From Yersinia frederiksenii ATCC 33641 (GTDB lineage: Bacteria > Pseudomonadota > Gammaproteobacteria > Enterobacterales > Enterobacteriaceae): DNA of 64,000 bases. The translations under genes and the position numbers were made by a program. Of the stretch, positions 42,241 through 53,717 are shown piece after piece (the first letter of the stretch is position 1; every line of letters begins with the position of its first letter). The DNA is taken from the NCBI RefSeq assembly GCF_000754805.1, contig NZ_KN150731.1, forward strand, positions 2,963,886 through 3,027,885. Reading direction: 5' to 3'. The notes beneath the pieces were generated by a model that was given only the letters and a program-made list of their open reading frames with translations, did no database searches and was not told the DNA's origin.

Positions 42241-43401
42241 ATGACGCGTAAACAGGCAACAATAGCAGTCCGTAGCGGGTTAAACGATGACGAGCAATAC
42301 GGCTGTGTTGTCCCCCCAATTCACCTCTCCAGTACCTATAATTTTATCGACTTTAATCAGCCACGTGCCCATGACTATTCACGTCGCGGTAATCCGACGC
42401 GTGATGTCGTGCAGCGAGCGCTGGCAGAGTTGGAGGGAGGAGCTGGCGCGGTAATGACCAGCAGTGGGATGTCAGCGATTCATTTGGTATGCACCACATT
42501 TCTCAAACCGGGTGACCTGCTGGTTGCTCCGCATGACTGCTACGGTGGCAGCTACCGTTTATTTGATAGCCTCAGTAAACGTGGTGCTTATCGGGTGTTG
42601 TTTGTTGACCAAGGCGATGAAGTCGCCCTGAGCCGGGCATTGGCTGAAAAGCCCAAACTGGTATTAATTGAAACGCCAAGTAATCCGCTGTTGCGAGTGG
42701 TCGATATCGCGGCGATCTGTAAAGCCGCTCATGCCGTTGGCGCTCTGACTGTTTGCGACAATACGTTCCTCAGCCCAGCGTTGCAGCAGCCTCTCTCTTT
42801 AGGCGCGGATCTGGTAGTACATTCCTGTACCAAATATCTCAATGGGCATTCTGATGTGGTTGCCGGTGCGGTGATTGCCAAAGATCCGGAATTAGCCGTG
42901 GAGTTGGCGTGGTGGGCGAATAATATCGGTGTAACCGGTGCGGCATTTGATAGCTATCTGTTATTACGTGGTTTACGCACTTTATCGCCACGTATGGCAC
43001 AGCAGCAGCGTAACGCGGATGACATTGTTCGTTATTTACAGCAGCAGCCTTTAGTGAAAAAGCTGTATCATCCTTCTCTGCCACAACATCCCGGCCACGA
43101 AATTGCTTGTCGTCAGCAAACGGGTTTTGGTGCGATGCTTAGTTTTGAGCTCGATGGTGATGAACAGCTACTGCGCCGTTTCCTCTCTGCCCTTGAATTA
43201 TTTACTCTGGCAGAGTCTTTGGGCGGCGTCGAAAGCCTGATATCCCATGCAGCGACCATGACCCATGCCGGTATGGCGGCAGAAGCGCGCATTGCCGCAG
43301 GTATTACTGATAGCTTATTGCGTATTTCCGTGGGTATTGAAGACAGCGAAGATTTGATTGCCGACTTGGAAAATGCCTTCCAGTTGGCGGGAACGAGGTA
43401 A
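42241..43401 (+). CDS. metB: Cystathionine gamma-synthase
   Basis: PLP enzyme joining O-succinylhomoserine and cysteine to cystathionine in methionine synthesis. 386 aa from MTRKQATIAVRSGLN at 42241. The Cys/Met-metabolism PLP lysine is in HSCTKYLNGHSDVVAGA, and YSRRGNPTRDVVQRALAELE is the conserved N-terminal motif. The metL start follows the stop codon by 2 bp (metBL operon). Confidence 0.97.
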   Translation: MTRKQATIAVRSGLNDDEQYGCVVPPIHLSSTYNFIDFNQPRAHDYSRRGNPTRDVVQRALAELEGGAGAVMTSSGMSAIHLVCTTFLKPGDLLVAPHDCYGGSYRLFDSLSKRGAYRVLFVDQGDEVALSRALAEKPKLVLIETPSNPLLRVVDIAAICKAAHAVGALTVCDNTFLSPALQQPLSLGADLVVHSCTKYLNGHSDVVAGAVIAKDPELAVELAWWANNIGVTGAAFDSYLLLRGLRTLSPRMAQQQRNADDIVRYLQQQPLVKKLYHPSLPQHPGHEIACRQQTGFGAMLSFELDGDEQLLRRFLSALELFTLAESLGGVESLISHAATMTHAGMAAEARIAAGITDSLLRISVGIEDSEDLIADLENAFQLAGTR

Positions 43402-43403
43402 GC

Positions 43404-45839
43404 ATGAATGCAACAGCGGTAGCAGCGGCGGTTACGGGTCGTCAACTGCATAAGTTTGGTGGTAGTAGCCTGGCAGATGTGAAGTGTTACCTGCGGGTGG
43501 CCAACATTATGGCCAACTACAGTCGCCCCGGCGATCTCATGGTGGTGTCTGCGGCAGGTAGTACAACTAACCAGCTGATTAGTTGGTTGAAGCTGAGTCA
43601 AAGTGACCGTCTTTCTGCTCATCAGGTGCAGCAAAATTTGCGTCGTTATCAACACGACCTGATTAGTGGCTTATTGTCGCCAGAAATAGCCGAATCACTG
43701 ATTAGCGAGTTTATCCATGATTTGGAGCGCCTGGCCGGTCTGCTGGATAACAAAGTTGACGATGCCATTTATGCTGAAGTGGTTGGCCATGGTGAGATTT
43801 GGTCGGCCCGTTTGATGGCTGCGGTACTGAACAAGCTAGATATGGATGCAACCTGGCTTGATGCCCGCAGCTTCCTGCGCGCGGAACGTGCAGCACAGCC
43901 ACAAATTGATGAAGGCCGATCTTATCCGTTGTTGCAGCAATTGATGGCGCAACATCCGCATCAGCGCTTAGTGGTGACTGGCTTTATTTCACGCAATAAC
44001 GCCGGTGAAACCGTGTTGTTGGGGCGTAACGGCAGTGACTACTCCGCTACCCAAGTTGGTGCGCTGGCGGGTGTTGAGCGCGTCACCATCTGGAGTGATG
44101 TTGCCGGGGTATACAGCGCTGATCCACGTAAAGTGAAAGATGCCTGTTTACTGCCATTACTGCGGCTGGATGAAGCCAGTGAATTGGCTCGGTTGGCGGC
44201 TCCGGTGCTGCATACCCGCACGTTACAACCGGTTTCAGGCAGCGATATTGATTTACAACTGCGCTGTAGCTATCAACCGGAGCAAGGTTCAACCCGTATT
44301 GAGCGCGTACTGGCCTCTGGGTCTGGTGCCAAGATTGTGACCAGCCATGATGATGTTTGCCTGATCGAATTACAGATTGCCAGCCATCACGATTTCTCAC
44401 TGGCACAAAAAGAGATTGATTTACTCCTCAAACGAGCGCAAATCAAACCGCTGGCGACGGGTATCCATCCTGACCGAAATCTATTGCAACTTTGCTATAC
44501 CTCAGAAGTGGTTAACAGTGCGCTAAGAGTGCTGGAAGACGCCACGCTGCCGGGGAAATTATCTCTGCGTGAGGGCTTGGCTCTGGTGGCATTGGTTGGT
44601 GCGGGAGTGAGTAAAAATCCGCTACACAGCCACCGTTTTTACCAACAGTTGAAAGATCAGCCAGTTGAATTTATCTGGCAGGCAGAAGACGGTATCAGCA
44701 TGGTTGCCGTTCTGCGTCTTGGGCCAACAGAGCACTTGATTCAGGGGTTGCACCAGTCATTGTTCCGCGCCGAGAAACGCATTGGTTTGATGCTGTTCGG
44801 TAAAGGCAACATTGGTGCCCGCTGGCTGGAGCTGTTTGCCCGTGAGCAAAAAAATATTTCGGCTCGCAGTGGCTTTGAGTTCGTGCTGGCCGGAGTCGTC
44901 GACAGCCGCCGCAGTCTGTTGAGCTATGACGGGCTGGATGCCAGCCGCACACTGGCATTTTATGATGATGAAGCCAAAGAACAGGATGAAGAGTCACTGT
45001 TCTTATGGATGCGGGCGCATCCGTTTGATGATTTGGTGGTGCTGGATGTGACCGCCAGCGAGTCACTTGCTGAGCAATATCTGGATTTCGCCAGCTACGG
45101 TTTCCACGTGATCAGTGCCAATAAACTCGCTGGTGCCTCTAGCAGTAATAATTACCGCCAAATCCGTGATGCTTTTGCCAAAACAGGCCGCCATTGGCTG
45201 TATAACGCCACTGTCGGTGCCGGTTTACCGGTGAACCACACCGTGCGTGACCTGCGTGATAGTGGTGACAGCATCTTGGCCATCAGCGGTATTTTCTCCG
45301 GAACGCTGTCTTGGTTGTTCCTGCAATTCGATGGCACGGTGCCTTTTACTGAGCTGGTGGATCAAGCTTGGCAACAAGGTCTGACGGAACCTGATCCACG
45401 AGTGGATCTCTCTGGTCAGGATGTTATGCGCAAGCTGGTTATTTTGGCCCGTGAAGCCGGTTACGACATCGAACCGAATCAGGTGCGAGTAGAATCACTG
45501 GTGCCTGCAGGAGCGGATGTCGGATCAGTGGATCAATTCTTTGAAAATGGCGAAGCATTGAATCAGCAAATGATTCAGCGCTTAGAAGCGGCGAATGAGA
45601 TGGGGCTAGTATTACGTTACGTGGCACGCTTTGATGCCAATGGTAAGGCGCGGGTGGGTGTTGAAGCCGTTCGCGCTGACCATCCATTGGCCTCCTTGCT
45701 ACCTTGCGATAACGTATTCGCCATTGAGAGCCGTTGGTATCGCGATAATCCGTTGGTCATTCGTGGCCCTGGGGCGGGTCGTGATGTCACCGCTGGAGCT
45801 ATTCAGTCGGATTTAAACCGCCTGTCTCAACTGTTGTAA
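43404..45839 (+). CDS. metL: Bifunctional aspartokinase / homoserine dehydrogenase II
   Basis: Catalyses aspartate phosphorylation and, at its other end, reduction of aspartate semialdehyde to homoserine; the methionine-regulated isozyme. 811 aa. The aspartokinase domain begins HKFGGSSLAD (about 16-25). The homoserine dehydrogenase begins with the NAD(P) motif GKGNIGARW (about 466-474) and contains GIFSGTLSWLF. Cotranscribed with metB. Confidence 0.97.
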   Translation: MNATAVAAAVTGRQLHKFGGSSLADVKCYLRVANIMANYSRPGDLMVVSAAGSTTNQLISWLKLSQSDRLSAHQVQQNLRRYQHDLISGLLSPEIAESLISEFIHDLERLAGLLDNKVDDAIYAEVVGHGEIWSARLMAAVLNKLDMDATWLDARSFLRAERAAQPQIDEGRSYPLLQQLMAQHPHQRLVVTGFISRNNAGETVLLGRNGSDYSATQVGALAGVERVTIWSDVAGVYSADPRKVKDACLLPLLRLDEASELARLAAPVLHTRTLQPVSGSDIDLQLRCSYQPEQGSTRIERVLASGSGAKIVTSHDDVCLIELQIASHHDFSLAQKEIDLLLKRAQIKPLATGIHPDRNLLQLCYTSEVVNSALRVLEDATLPGKLSLREGLALVALVGAGVSKNPLHSHRFYQQLKDQPVEFIWQAEDGISMVAVLRLGPTEHLIQGLHQSLFRAEKRIGLMLFGKGNIGARWLELFAREQKNISARSGFEFVLAGVVDSRRSLLSYDGLDASRTLAFYDDEAKEQDEESLFLWMRAHPFDDLVVLDVTASESLAEQYLDFASYGFHVISANKLAGASSSNNYRQIRDAFAKTGRHWLYNATVGAGLPVNHTVRDLRDSGDSILAISGIFSGTLSWLFLQFDGTVPFTELVDQAWQQGLTEPDPRVDLSGQDVMRKLVILAREAGYDIEPNQVRVESLVPAGADVGSVDQFFENGEALNQQMIQRLEAANEMGLVLRYVARFDANGKARVGVEAVRADHPLASLLPCDNVFAIESRWYRDNPLVIRGPGAGRDVTAGAIQSDLNRLSQLL

Positions 45840-45850
45840 TCTGCTTTTTC

Positions 45851-45881
45851 TAGCCTCCTTTACCTGGTGTAAGGGAGGCTA
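45851..45881 (+). terminator. Terminator hairpin after metL
   Basis: TAGCCTCCTTTAC (45851-45863) and GTAAGGGAGGCTA (45869-45881) form a 13-bp stem with one G-T pair and a 5-nt loop, 11 bp after the metL stop. Confidence 0.7.
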
Positions 45882-45994
45882 AATATCCCTTTATTCTCTG
45901 CATGAATTTTTCGCGTATTGCGTGTGAAGATTAATCATCGGCCTAAACTTATTTAAAAGTTGACTCTTTCGCTAACTTCGGTCATTTTCTATTT

Positions 45995-46018
45995 AGACGT
46001 CTAAACGTATAGACGCTC
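45995..46018. promoter_or_regulatory. MetJ operator at metF
   Basis: Three consecutive met boxes in 8-bp register: AGACGTCT (exact consensus), AAACGTAT and AGACGCTC. About 70-90 bp upstream of the metF ATG. Confidence 0.9.
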
Positions 46019-46079
46019 ATAAATAAACAGTGACAGATAACATAAGTCGTCAAAACGACAATCATAGGCAATGGAGTAA

Positions 46080-46970
<891 letters not shown>

Positions 46971-46976
46971 TTTTTT

Positions 46977-46996
46977 AAAGGGGCAATAGCCCCTTT
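46977..46996 (+). terminator. Hairpin immediately after metF
   Basis: AAAGGGGC (46977-46984), loop AATA, GCCCCTTT (46989-46996). Perfect 8-bp stem 6 bp after the metF stop, with the T residues in the descending arm. Confidence 0.7.
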
Positions 46997-47070
46997 AATC
47001 TCCATGATTTAGTCACTCGGTAACTGGTTCGGTTGTTAAAGCTTTACGGCTCACTCAATCTCCATCGCCG

Positions 47071-47109
47071 CAACCGCCAAGGGTGTACGCTTCACACCCT
47101 TGGCGGTTG
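47071..47109. other. Long perfect hairpin between metF and ppc
   Basis: CAACCGCCAAGGGTGT (47071-47086) pairs exactly with ACACCCTTGGCGGTTG (47094-47109) across a 7-nt loop: 16 bp, GC-rich, between convergent genes. No T-run follows on either strand, so it is not a standard intrinsic terminator. Confidence 0.8.
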
Positions 47110-47194
47110 GTTCATCGGAGGCTAAATAAACTCAGTGTTATAACAACCGAACCTATCACCCAATCACCTAAACCCACATCCTGTGTAGCAAACT

Positions 47195-49831
47195 CTAGCC
47201 GGTATTGCGCATCCCAGCCGCAACACCAGCAATTGTCACCATCAATGCCTGCTCAACACGGGCATCAGGGTGTGCTTGTTGGCGCGAGCGGTGTAGCAGC
47301 TCGGCTTGCAACACGTTTAATGGGTCGGTGTATACGTTACGCAACGCGATAGACTCTGCAATCCACGGCAAATCAGCCATTAAGTGGTCATCGTTGGCAA
47401 TGGCCAACACCACTTTAATATCTGCTTCTAATTGGTCGCGTAATTGCTGACCTAGCGGCCACAAAGATTTATCCACCAGGCGCTGATCATAATATTCAGC
47501 CAGCCATAAATCGGCTTTAGCGAACACCATCTCCAGCATACCGATACGGGTAGAGAAGAATGGCCAATCACGACACATAGTGGCTAATGCTTCTTTCTTA
47601 CCGGCATCAATCGCTTTTTGCAAACCTGCACCCGCACCCAGCCAGGCTGGCAGCATCAGACGGTTTTGCGTCCAGGCGAAAATCCATGGGATGGCCCGCA
47701 AACTCTCTACGCCACCATTTGGACGCCGCTTGGCCGGGCGTGAACCCAGTGGCAATTTACCTAATTCCAGCTCCGGTGTTGCCGCGCGGAAGTAAGGAAC
47801 AAACTCTGGGTTCTCACGCACGTAACCGCGATACATATCGCAGGATGCATCAGACAGCAAATCCATCACCTCAACCCATTCTTTCTTCGGCTCTGGCGGT
47901 GGTAATAAATTAGCTTCCAGAATGGCACCTGCATACAGCGCCAAACTGCTGATAGTGACTTCCGGCAAGCCAAACTTGAAGCGAATCATCTCACCTTGCT
48001 CAGTGACACGTAAGCCGCCTTTCAGGCTACCCGGAGGCTGAGAGAGCAGGGCGGCGTGAGCCGGTGCCCCACCGCGACCAATCGAACCGCCACGGCCATG
48101 GAACAGTGTCAGGGAGATACCGGCTTTCTCACAGGTTTTGATTAATGCATCCTGCGCGCGATATTGCGCCCAAGAGGCGGCCATCACGCCGGCATCTTTC
48201 GCCGAGTCAGAATAGCCAATCATTACCATTTGTTTGCCTTGGATCAGGCCGCGATACCAGTCGATACTCAGCAACTGGGTCATCACGTCGTCGGCATTGT
48301 TGAGGTCATCAAGGGTTTCGAACAGTGGCGCTACCGGCAGAGTGAATGGACAACCGGCTTCTTTGAGCAGCAAATGCACCGCCAGCACGTCCGACGGCAC
48401 TTTAGCCATGGAGATAACGTAAGCGGCGATAGAGCCTTGAGGCGCTTCGGCGATAACCCGGCAGGTTTCCAGCACTTCTTGTGTGTCGGCGCTAGGTTCC
48501 CATTTCAGTGGAACCAATGGGCGTTTGGAGTTCAGCTCGCGGATCAGGAAGGCTTGTTTATCGGCCTCAGACCAGCTTTCATAATCGCCAAGGCCCAGAT
48601 AGCGGGTCAGTTCAGCAATCGCATCGGTATGGCGGGTACTTTCCTGACGCACATCGATACGCACCAATGGCACGCCAAAACAGCGTACGCGGCGCAGAGT
48701 GTCCAGCAATTGGCCGTTGGCGATGATTTCCATGCCACAGGTTTTCAGGGACTGATAGCACGCATAGAGCGGGTCCCACAGTTGATCATTGCTGACCAGC
48801 AAGTCAGTTGGCGGCAATACGCGCTCGCCTTTCAGACGGCTTTCCAGATAAGCCTGAGTATTGGTCAACTGAGTGCGCACGCGCTTCATCAGTTCACGAT
48901 AAGGTTCAAGCACCTCTTCGCCACCGGCCAGTTCACGTAATTCCGGCGTACATTCCGACATAGAAAGCTCGGACACCAGCACCTGAATATCACGCAGGAA
49001 CAAATCAGTCGCTTTCCAGCGGCTCAGTAACAGCACATGGCGAGTAATCTCGGCGGTGACATTTGGGTTACCGTCGCGGTCGCCGCCCATCCATGAGGTG
49101 AAACGAATCGGCACCGCCTCGACAGGCAAGCGGTAATCGAGGGAGTTTTGTAACTGCTCGTTAAACTCACGCAGGAATGCTGGCACACCTTCCCAGAGGC
49201 TATTTTCAACTACCGCAAAGCCCCATTTAGCTTCATCGACCGGGGAAGGGCGAATCTTACGAATTTCATCAGTATGCCATGATTGTGCAACTAACTGACG
49301 CAAACGACGCATGATCTTGTTGCGTTCGTAATCGGCTAAATCATTGTGATCCAGTTGGCTCAGGCAAGTATTCACTTCAACCAGTTTGTGGATCAGGGTG
49401 CGGCGAGTGATTTCGGTTGGATGAGCGGTTAACACCAGCTCGATGGATAACTCGTCAACCGCGCTGCGCATGTCCTTCTCGCTCAAATTTTTATCTTTTA
49501 AGCGGGTGAACAATTGTGCCAGAGCTTCCGGATTACTGGCCGCTTCACCATGTGGTGAAATACTGTGGTATTGCTCTGCCGTATTCGTCAGATTGAGGAA
49601 TTGGCTAAAAGCACGGGCTACCGGCAGCAACTCGTCGTTGGACAGATTTTGCAGCGTCGTCAGTAGCTCCTGACGGCTTGCTTCATTACCAGCACGCGAA
49701 GATTTAGATAATTTACGGATGGTTTCTACCCGATCAAGAATGTGTTCGCCTAACGCTTCCTTGATGGTGTCCCCGAGTAGTTTGCCGAGCATACTGACGT
49801 TACTTCGCATTGCGGAATATTGTTCGTTCAT
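47195..49831 (-). CDS. ppc: Phosphoenolpyruvate carboxylase
   Basis: Carboxylates PEP to oxaloacetate, the anaplerotic route into the TCA cycle. 878 aa from [20 protein letters not shown]; an in-frame GTG 20 codons upstream lies inside an ERIC unit and is rejected. An AGGGG ribosome-binding sequence lies just before the ATG. Catalytic motifs [25 protein letters not shown] and [12 protein letters not shown] are present, and the C-terminus MRNTG carries the conserved terminal Gly. Confidence 0.98.
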   Translation of the reverse strand: MNEQYSAMRSNVSMLGKLLGDTIKEALGEHILDRVETIRKLSKSSRAGNEASRQELLTTLQNLSNDELLPVARAFSQFLNLTNTAEQYHSISPHGEAASNPEALAQLFTRLKDKNLSEKDMRSAVDELSIELVLTAHPTEITRRTLIHKLVEVNTCLSQLDHNDLADYERNKIMRRLRQLVAQSWHTDEIRKIRPSPVDEAKWGFAVVENSLWEGVPAFLREFNEQLQNSLDYRLPVEAVPIRFTSWMGGDRDGNPNVTAEITRHVLLLSRWKATDLFLRDIQVLVSELSMSECTPELRELAGGEEVLEPYRELMKRVRTQLTNTQAYLESRLKGERVLPPTDLLVSNDQLWDPLYACYQSLKTCGMEIIANGQLLDTLRRVRCFGVPLVRIDVRQESTRHTDAIAELTRYLGLGDYESWSEADKQAFLIRELNSKRPLVPLKWEPSADTQEVLETCRVIAEAPQGSIAAYVISMAKVPSDVLAVHLLLKEAGCPFTLPVAPLFETLDDLNNADDVMTQLLSIDWYRGLIQGKQMVMIGYSDSAKDAGVMAASWAQYRAQDALIKTCEKAGISLTLFHGRGGSIGRGGAPAHAALLSQPPGSLKGGLRVTEQGEMIRFKFGLPEVTISSLALYAGAILEANLLPPPEPKKEWVEVMDLLSDASCDMYRGYVRENPEFVPYFRAATPELELGKLPLGSRPAKRRPNGGVESLRAIPWIFAWTQNRLMLPAWLGAGAGLQKAIDAGKKEALATMCRDWPFFSTRIGMLEMVFAKADLWLAEYYDQRLVDKSLWPLGQQLRDQLEADIKVVLAIANDDHLMADLPWIAESIALRNVYTDPLNVLQAELLHRSRQQAHPDARVEQALMVTIAGVAAGMRNTG

Positions 49832-50170
<339 letters not shown>

Positions 50171-51325
50171 TTATTTCTGCTGACAGAAGTGATCAACGAG
50201 CTGACCAATTAGCTCGCGGGTTGGCTCGATAAAGGCCATGTCGATAAATTCATCCGGCTGATGGGCTTGATTGATAGACCCTGGGCCTAATACCAATGTT
50301 GGGCAAACTTGCTGGATAAACGGCGCTTCGGTGCAGTAGTTAACTACCGCAGTGCGCTCACCCAGTAATTTCTCGATAACCCCCACCATATGGTGATCGG
50401 TGGGGCATTCATAGCCCGGAATCGGCGGATGCAGTTCATCAATACTCAAGCGGCCCGGCCAGCGCTCACTTACCGGTGCCAATGCTTCAGTCATTAACTC
50501 ATCCAGATCACTTAATGTCAGGCCCGGTAGCGGGCGGATATCCATATGTAATTCACAGCAAGCACAGATGCGGTTCGCGGCATCACCGCCATTAATATGA
50601 CCGAAATTCATGGTCGGATAAGGAATGGCAAACGCCGGGTTGTTATAACGCTCTTGCAGAGTGGTGCGCAGTTTCATCAACTGAGTGATGGATTCATGCA
50701 TCAAATCAATGGCATTCACCCCACGCGCGGGATCACTGGAGTGGCCAGACTGGCCGGTAATACGGATGGCATTAGAAATGTGCCCTTTGTGTGCCCGCAC
50801 CGGCTGTAGTGATGTTGGCTCACCAATAATCGCGAAATCGGGGCGCAATTGGGTAGAGGCGGCAAAGTAGCGTGCGCCTGCCATGGTGGTTTCTTCGTCA
50901 GCCGTTGCCAGGATATACAGCGGCTTGTTCAATTTGCTGGCATCAATATCGCGTACCGCATCCAGAATAAAGGCAAAAAAACCTTTCATATCGGCGGTTC
51001 CCAAACCATACAACTTGTTGTCATGCTCGGTCAGGGTGAAAGGGTCGCGTGTCCAGCGCCCTTCATCATAAGGTACGGTGTCGGTGTGGCCCGCCAGTAG
51101 TAATCCACCTTGGCCTTCACCAATAGAGGCAAGCAGATTAAATTTGTGGCGGGTATCAGGCACGGGCTGGATTTCGACACGAAAACCCAGTTCAGCAAAC
51201 CATCCGGCCAACAAGTTGATTAGCGACTCATTACTTTGGTCGAGAGCACTATCGGTGGCGCTGATCGATGGTGTGGCGATTAATGCCCGATATAGCTCAA
51301 TAAATGGAGGTAATTTCATCTTCAC
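50171..51325 (-). CDS. argE: Acetylornithine deacetylase
   Basis: Zinc metallohydrolase (M20 family) releasing ornithine from N-acetylornithine. 384 aa from a GTG at 51323-51325, favoured because AAAGG lies 9 bp upstream; an ATG two codons in is possible. Metal and catalytic residues in [19 protein letters not shown] and [11 protein letters not shown], and the late His in [11 protein letters not shown]. Divergent from argCBH. Confidence 0.97.
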   Translation of the reverse strand: MKMKLPPFIELYRALIATPSISATDSALDQSNESLINLLAGWFAELGFRVEIQPVPDTRHKFNLLASIGEGQGGLLLAGHTDTVPYDEGRWTRDPFTLTEHDNKLYGLGTADMKGFFAFILDAVRDIDASKLNKPLYILATADEETTMAGARYFAASTQLRPDFAIIGEPTSLQPVRAHKGHISNAIRITGQSGHSSDPARGVNAIDLMHESITQLMKLRTTLQERYNNPAFAIPYPTMNFGHINGGDAANRICACCELHMDIRPLPGLTLSDLDELMTEALAPVSERWPGRLSIDELHPPIPGYECPTDHHMVGVIEKLLGERTAVVNYCTEAPFIQQVCPTLVLGPGSINQAHQPDEFIDMAFIEPTRELIGQLVDHFCQQK

Positions 51326-51371
51326 TGTTGACAGCCTTTGGTTAGGATAGTATCAATATTCATGCAGTAAT

Positions 51372-51389
51372 TATGAATAAAAATACATT
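51372..51389. promoter_or_regulatory. ARG box (ArgR operator) between argE and argC
   Basis: TATGAATAAAAATACATT matches the ARG box pattern TGAAT-N4-ATTCA at nine of ten conserved positions. A weaker, half-conserved box lies near 51347-51364 (ATATTCATG). Both sit where the shared argE/argCBH operator is found in E. coli. Confidence 0.65.
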
Positions 51390-51500
51390 AAGCTTGAGCG
51401 TAAGGGAACCCAAAAGCACCCTTAATTTTACGTAAATGTCAATGCTCAATCACGTGGGGGAACAGTAAAGCCTTGCTGAGAACCCGGATAACGGTTTTGA

Positions 51501-51528
51501 GTATTTATGTCTTTAAACGCATAAATAC
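51501..51528 (+). promoter_or_regulatory. Inverted repeat in the argC leader
   Basis: GTATTTATG (51501-51509) and CATAAATAC (51520-51528) are exact 9-bp inverted repeats about 28 bp upstream of the argC start. It is AT-rich and could be a leader hairpin or a protein site; role unknown. Confidence 0.4.
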
Positions 51529-51555
51529 AATTTAGTCAGAAGGTAAACTAAACCC

Positions 51556-52560
51556 ATGTTGAATACGCTGATTGTTGGTGCCAGTGGCTATGCCGGAGCG
51601 GAGCTTACGGCTTACCTGAATCGTCACCCACATATGAACATAACCGGTTTAACGGTTTCAGCGCAAAGTGCAGATGCAGGAAAATTACTTTCTGATCTGC
51701 ATCCGCAACTCAAAGGCATTATTGATCTTCCGCTGCAACCCTTGGTGGATGTGGCTCAGGCGGCAAAAGGTGTTGATGTTGTCTTCCTCGCCACCGCCCA
51801 TGAAGTTAGCCATGATTTAGCCCCACAATTCCTGGCGGCGGGTTGTGTGGTCTTTGATCTCTCGGGTGCATTCCGGGTTCAGGACGCGGCGTTTTATAGC
51901 CAATATTATGGTTTTGAGCATCAACATGCTGAGTGGCTGGATAAAGCGGTCTATGGGCTAGCTGAATGGCAGGCCGAAAATATTAAACAGGCGCAATTGA
52001 TTGCCGTACCGGGTTGCTACCCAACCGCATCACAACTGGCACTTAAGCCATTGGTCGATGGCGGTTTGCTCAATGATGCACAATGGCCGGTGATTAACGC
52101 CGTCAGTGGTGTGAGTGGAGCGGGGCGTAAAGCCAGTATTGGCAACAGCTTTTGTGAAGTGAGTTTGCAGCCGTACGGCTTGTTTAACCATCGTCATCAA
52201 CCGGAAATTGTTGCTCACCTTGGTACACCGGTCATTTTTACTCCGCATTTGGGGAATTTTGCCCGGGGCATTTTGGCGACGATCACTTGCCGTTTGAAAG
52301 TCGGAGTGACAGCGCAAGATATCGCCGAGGCATACCACAATGCGTATCAGGATAAACCACTGGTGCGGTTATATCAGCAAGGTGTGCCAGCCCTGAAAGC
52401 GGTGGTGGGTTTACCGTTCTGTGATATTGGTTTTTCTGTACAGGGCGAACATTTAATTATTGTCGCAACAGAAGATAACTTGCTGAAAGGTGCGGCGGCA
52501 CAGGCCGTCCAATGCATGAATATACGTTTTGGCTTTGCGGAAACTCAGTCGCTGCTGTAG
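51556..52560 (+). CDS. argC: N-acetyl-gamma-glutamyl-phosphate reductase
   Basis: NADPH-dependent third step of arginine synthesis. 334 aa. NADP motif [14 protein letters not shown] near the N-terminus; the catalytic cysteine is in [14 protein letters not shown] (about residue 155), and the later His in HRHQPEI is conserved. First gene of argCBH, but 197 bp, mostly an ERIC-like repeat, separate it from argB. Confidence 0.97.
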   Translation: MLNTLIVGASGYAGAELTAYLNRHPHMNITGLTVSAQSADAGKLLSDLHPQLKGIIDLPLQPLVDVAQAAKGVDVVFLATAHEVSHDLAPQFLAAGCVVFDLSGAFRVQDAAFYSQYYGFEHQHAEWLDKAVYGLAEWQAENIKQAQLIAVPGCYPTASQLALKPLVDGGLLNDAQWPVINAVSGVSGAGRKASIGNSFCEVSLQPYGLFNHRHQPEIVAHLGTPVIFTPHLGNFARGILATITCRLKVGVTAQDIAEAYHNAYQDKPLVRLYQQGVPALKAVVGLPFCDIGFSVQGEHLIIVATEDNLLKGAAAQAVQCMNIRFGFAETQSLL

Positions 52561-52617
52561 GCAATAGAGGGCAAGGCATCGAGCCAGAACCAGAAAACAC
52601 TGAAATATTATCTAATT

Positions 52618-52741
52618 ATACCCAATAGATTTCGAGTTGCAGGTAGGCGGCAACAGAATGAACTCAAGCAGTTGAGATAACTCAATAATTTGAGTGAATG
52701 ATGGCAGCCAACAATCCTGCATCTTGAAAGATGACGGGTAC
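52618..52741. repeat. ERIC-like unit between argC and argB
   Basis: About 124 bp beginning ATACCCAATAGATTTCGAG and ending CATCTTGAAAGATGACGGGTA. The ends match ERIC; the central palindrome is a divergent variant (GAACTCAAGCAGTTGAGATA). It ends 16 bp before the argB ATG. Confidence 0.65.
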
Positions 52742-52757
52742 ATCGAGGCGAAACATA

Positions 52758-53531
52758 ATGAATCCATTAGTCATTAAATTAGGTGGCGTGTTGCTGGACA
52801 GCGAAGAAGCGCTGGAACGCCTGTTTACTGCATTGGTAACCTATCGTGAGAAACATGAGCGTCCGCTTGTGATTATGCACGGTGGTGGTTGCCTGGTTGA
52901 TGATTTGATGAAAAAACTCGCTTTGCCAGTGGTGAAGAAAAACGGCCTGCGTGTTACCCCAGCCGATCAGATTGATATTATTACCGGTGCATTGGCCGGT
53001 ACTGCTAACAAAACCCTGCTGGCTTGGGCGGTAAAACACCAAATCAATGCTGTCGGTCTGTGTCTGGGCGATGGCAATACCGTAGACGTTACGCCACTAG
53101 ATGCCGAGCTGGGGCATGTAGGTAAAGCACTGCCGGGTTCTCCGGCTTTGGTGCAAACCTTACTGGCGGCGGATTACATGCCAATCATCAGCTCTATTGG
53201 TATTACTGTTGATGGCAAATTGATGAATGTGAATGCGGATCAGGCCGCAACAGCATTGGCCGCCACACTGGGTGCAGATTTGATTTTACTGTCAGATGTC
53301 AGTGGCATTCTGGATGGTAAGGGCCAACGGATCGCGGAGATGACGGCGCAAAAAGCTGAGCAATTAATTGCTCAGGGCATCATTACTGACGGTATGGTGG
53401 TTAAAGTGAATGCGGCGCTGGATGCGGCACGTTCATTAGGCCGTCCGGTAGATATCGCCAGTTGGCGTCATGCCGATCAACTGCCAGCACTGTTTAATGG
53501 TGTGCCGATTGGTACCCGTATTCTGGCTTAA
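52758..53531 (+). CDS. argB: N-acetylglutamate kinase
   Basis: Phosphorylates N-acetylglutamate, second step of arginine synthesis. 257 aa from [19 protein letters not shown] at 52758, with GAGGCG upstream; a nine-residue upstream extension would start within the repeat and is rejected. Conserved nucleotide-binding KLGGVLL and substrate-binding [10 protein letters not shown] motifs, and [10 protein letters not shown]. Enterobacterial, arginine-insensitive length. Confidence 0.97.
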   Translation: MNPLVIKLGGVLLDSEEALERLFTALVTYREKHERPLVIMHGGGCLVDDLMKKLALPVVKKNGLRVTPADQIDIITGALAGTANKTLLAWAVKHQINAVGLCLGDGNTVDVTPLDAELGHVGKALPGSPALVQTLLAADYMPIISSIGITVDGKLMNVNADQAATALAATLGADLILLSDVSGILDGKGQRIAEMTAQKAEQLIAQGIITDGMVVKVNAALDAARSLGRPVDIASWRHADQLPALFNGVPIGTRILA

Positions 53532-53632
53532 TACCCGCTGTATTTGAAGTTGCAGCCGAATTACTGACGCAAGTTAGTTCTTCAAGATGAGCTCGTTTGC
53601 TACCTTGCTGCAACGCCAACAACTTTGGGTAT
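53531..53632. repeat. Divergent ERIC-like unit between argB and argH
   Basis: About 102 bp beginning ATACCCGCTGTATTTGAAGT, overlapping the last base of the argB stop codon, and ending CGCCAACAACTTTGGGTAT. The middle is degenerate relative to full copies but keeps GATGAGCTCGTTTGCT. Confidence 0.55.
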
Positions 53633-53662
53633 ATTATGATTTTTGATATCAACACAATTTCA

Positions 53663-53692
53663 ATACCCATCATCCCTTAAGATGATGGGTAT
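53663..53692. repeat. Perfect ERIC-end palindrome upstream of argH
   Basis: ATACCCATCATC (53663-53674), loop CCTTAA, GATGATGGGTAT (53681-53692): a perfect 12-bp stem whose outer ATACCC/GGGTAT bases are those of ERIC termini. It lies 25 bp before the argH ATG and could fold in the message. Confidence 0.65.
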
Positions 53693-53717
53693 ATTCACAA
53701 TCTAGGGAAGCAAAATT

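Noticed and set aside
43113-43655. 180-codon frame antisense to the metB-metL junction
   Set aside because: It is antisense to two well-identified genes and has no family resemblance or start signal.
47071-47109. Perfect hairpin as the metF or ppc intrinsic terminator
   Set aside because: No T-run follows the stem on either strand, and a separate hairpin (46977-46996) lies much closer to metF.
48164-48940. Long open frame (258 codons) antisense to ppc
   Set aside because: It lies wholly opposite ppc, a clear full-length enzyme, and its composition is that expected from reading a biased gene backwards. No ribosome-binding site or recognisable domain.
52618-53692. Clustered repeats in argCBH considered as a CRISPR array
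   Set aside because: The units are long palindromic ERIC-type elements at intercistronic gaps, without regular spacers, and no cas genes are present.
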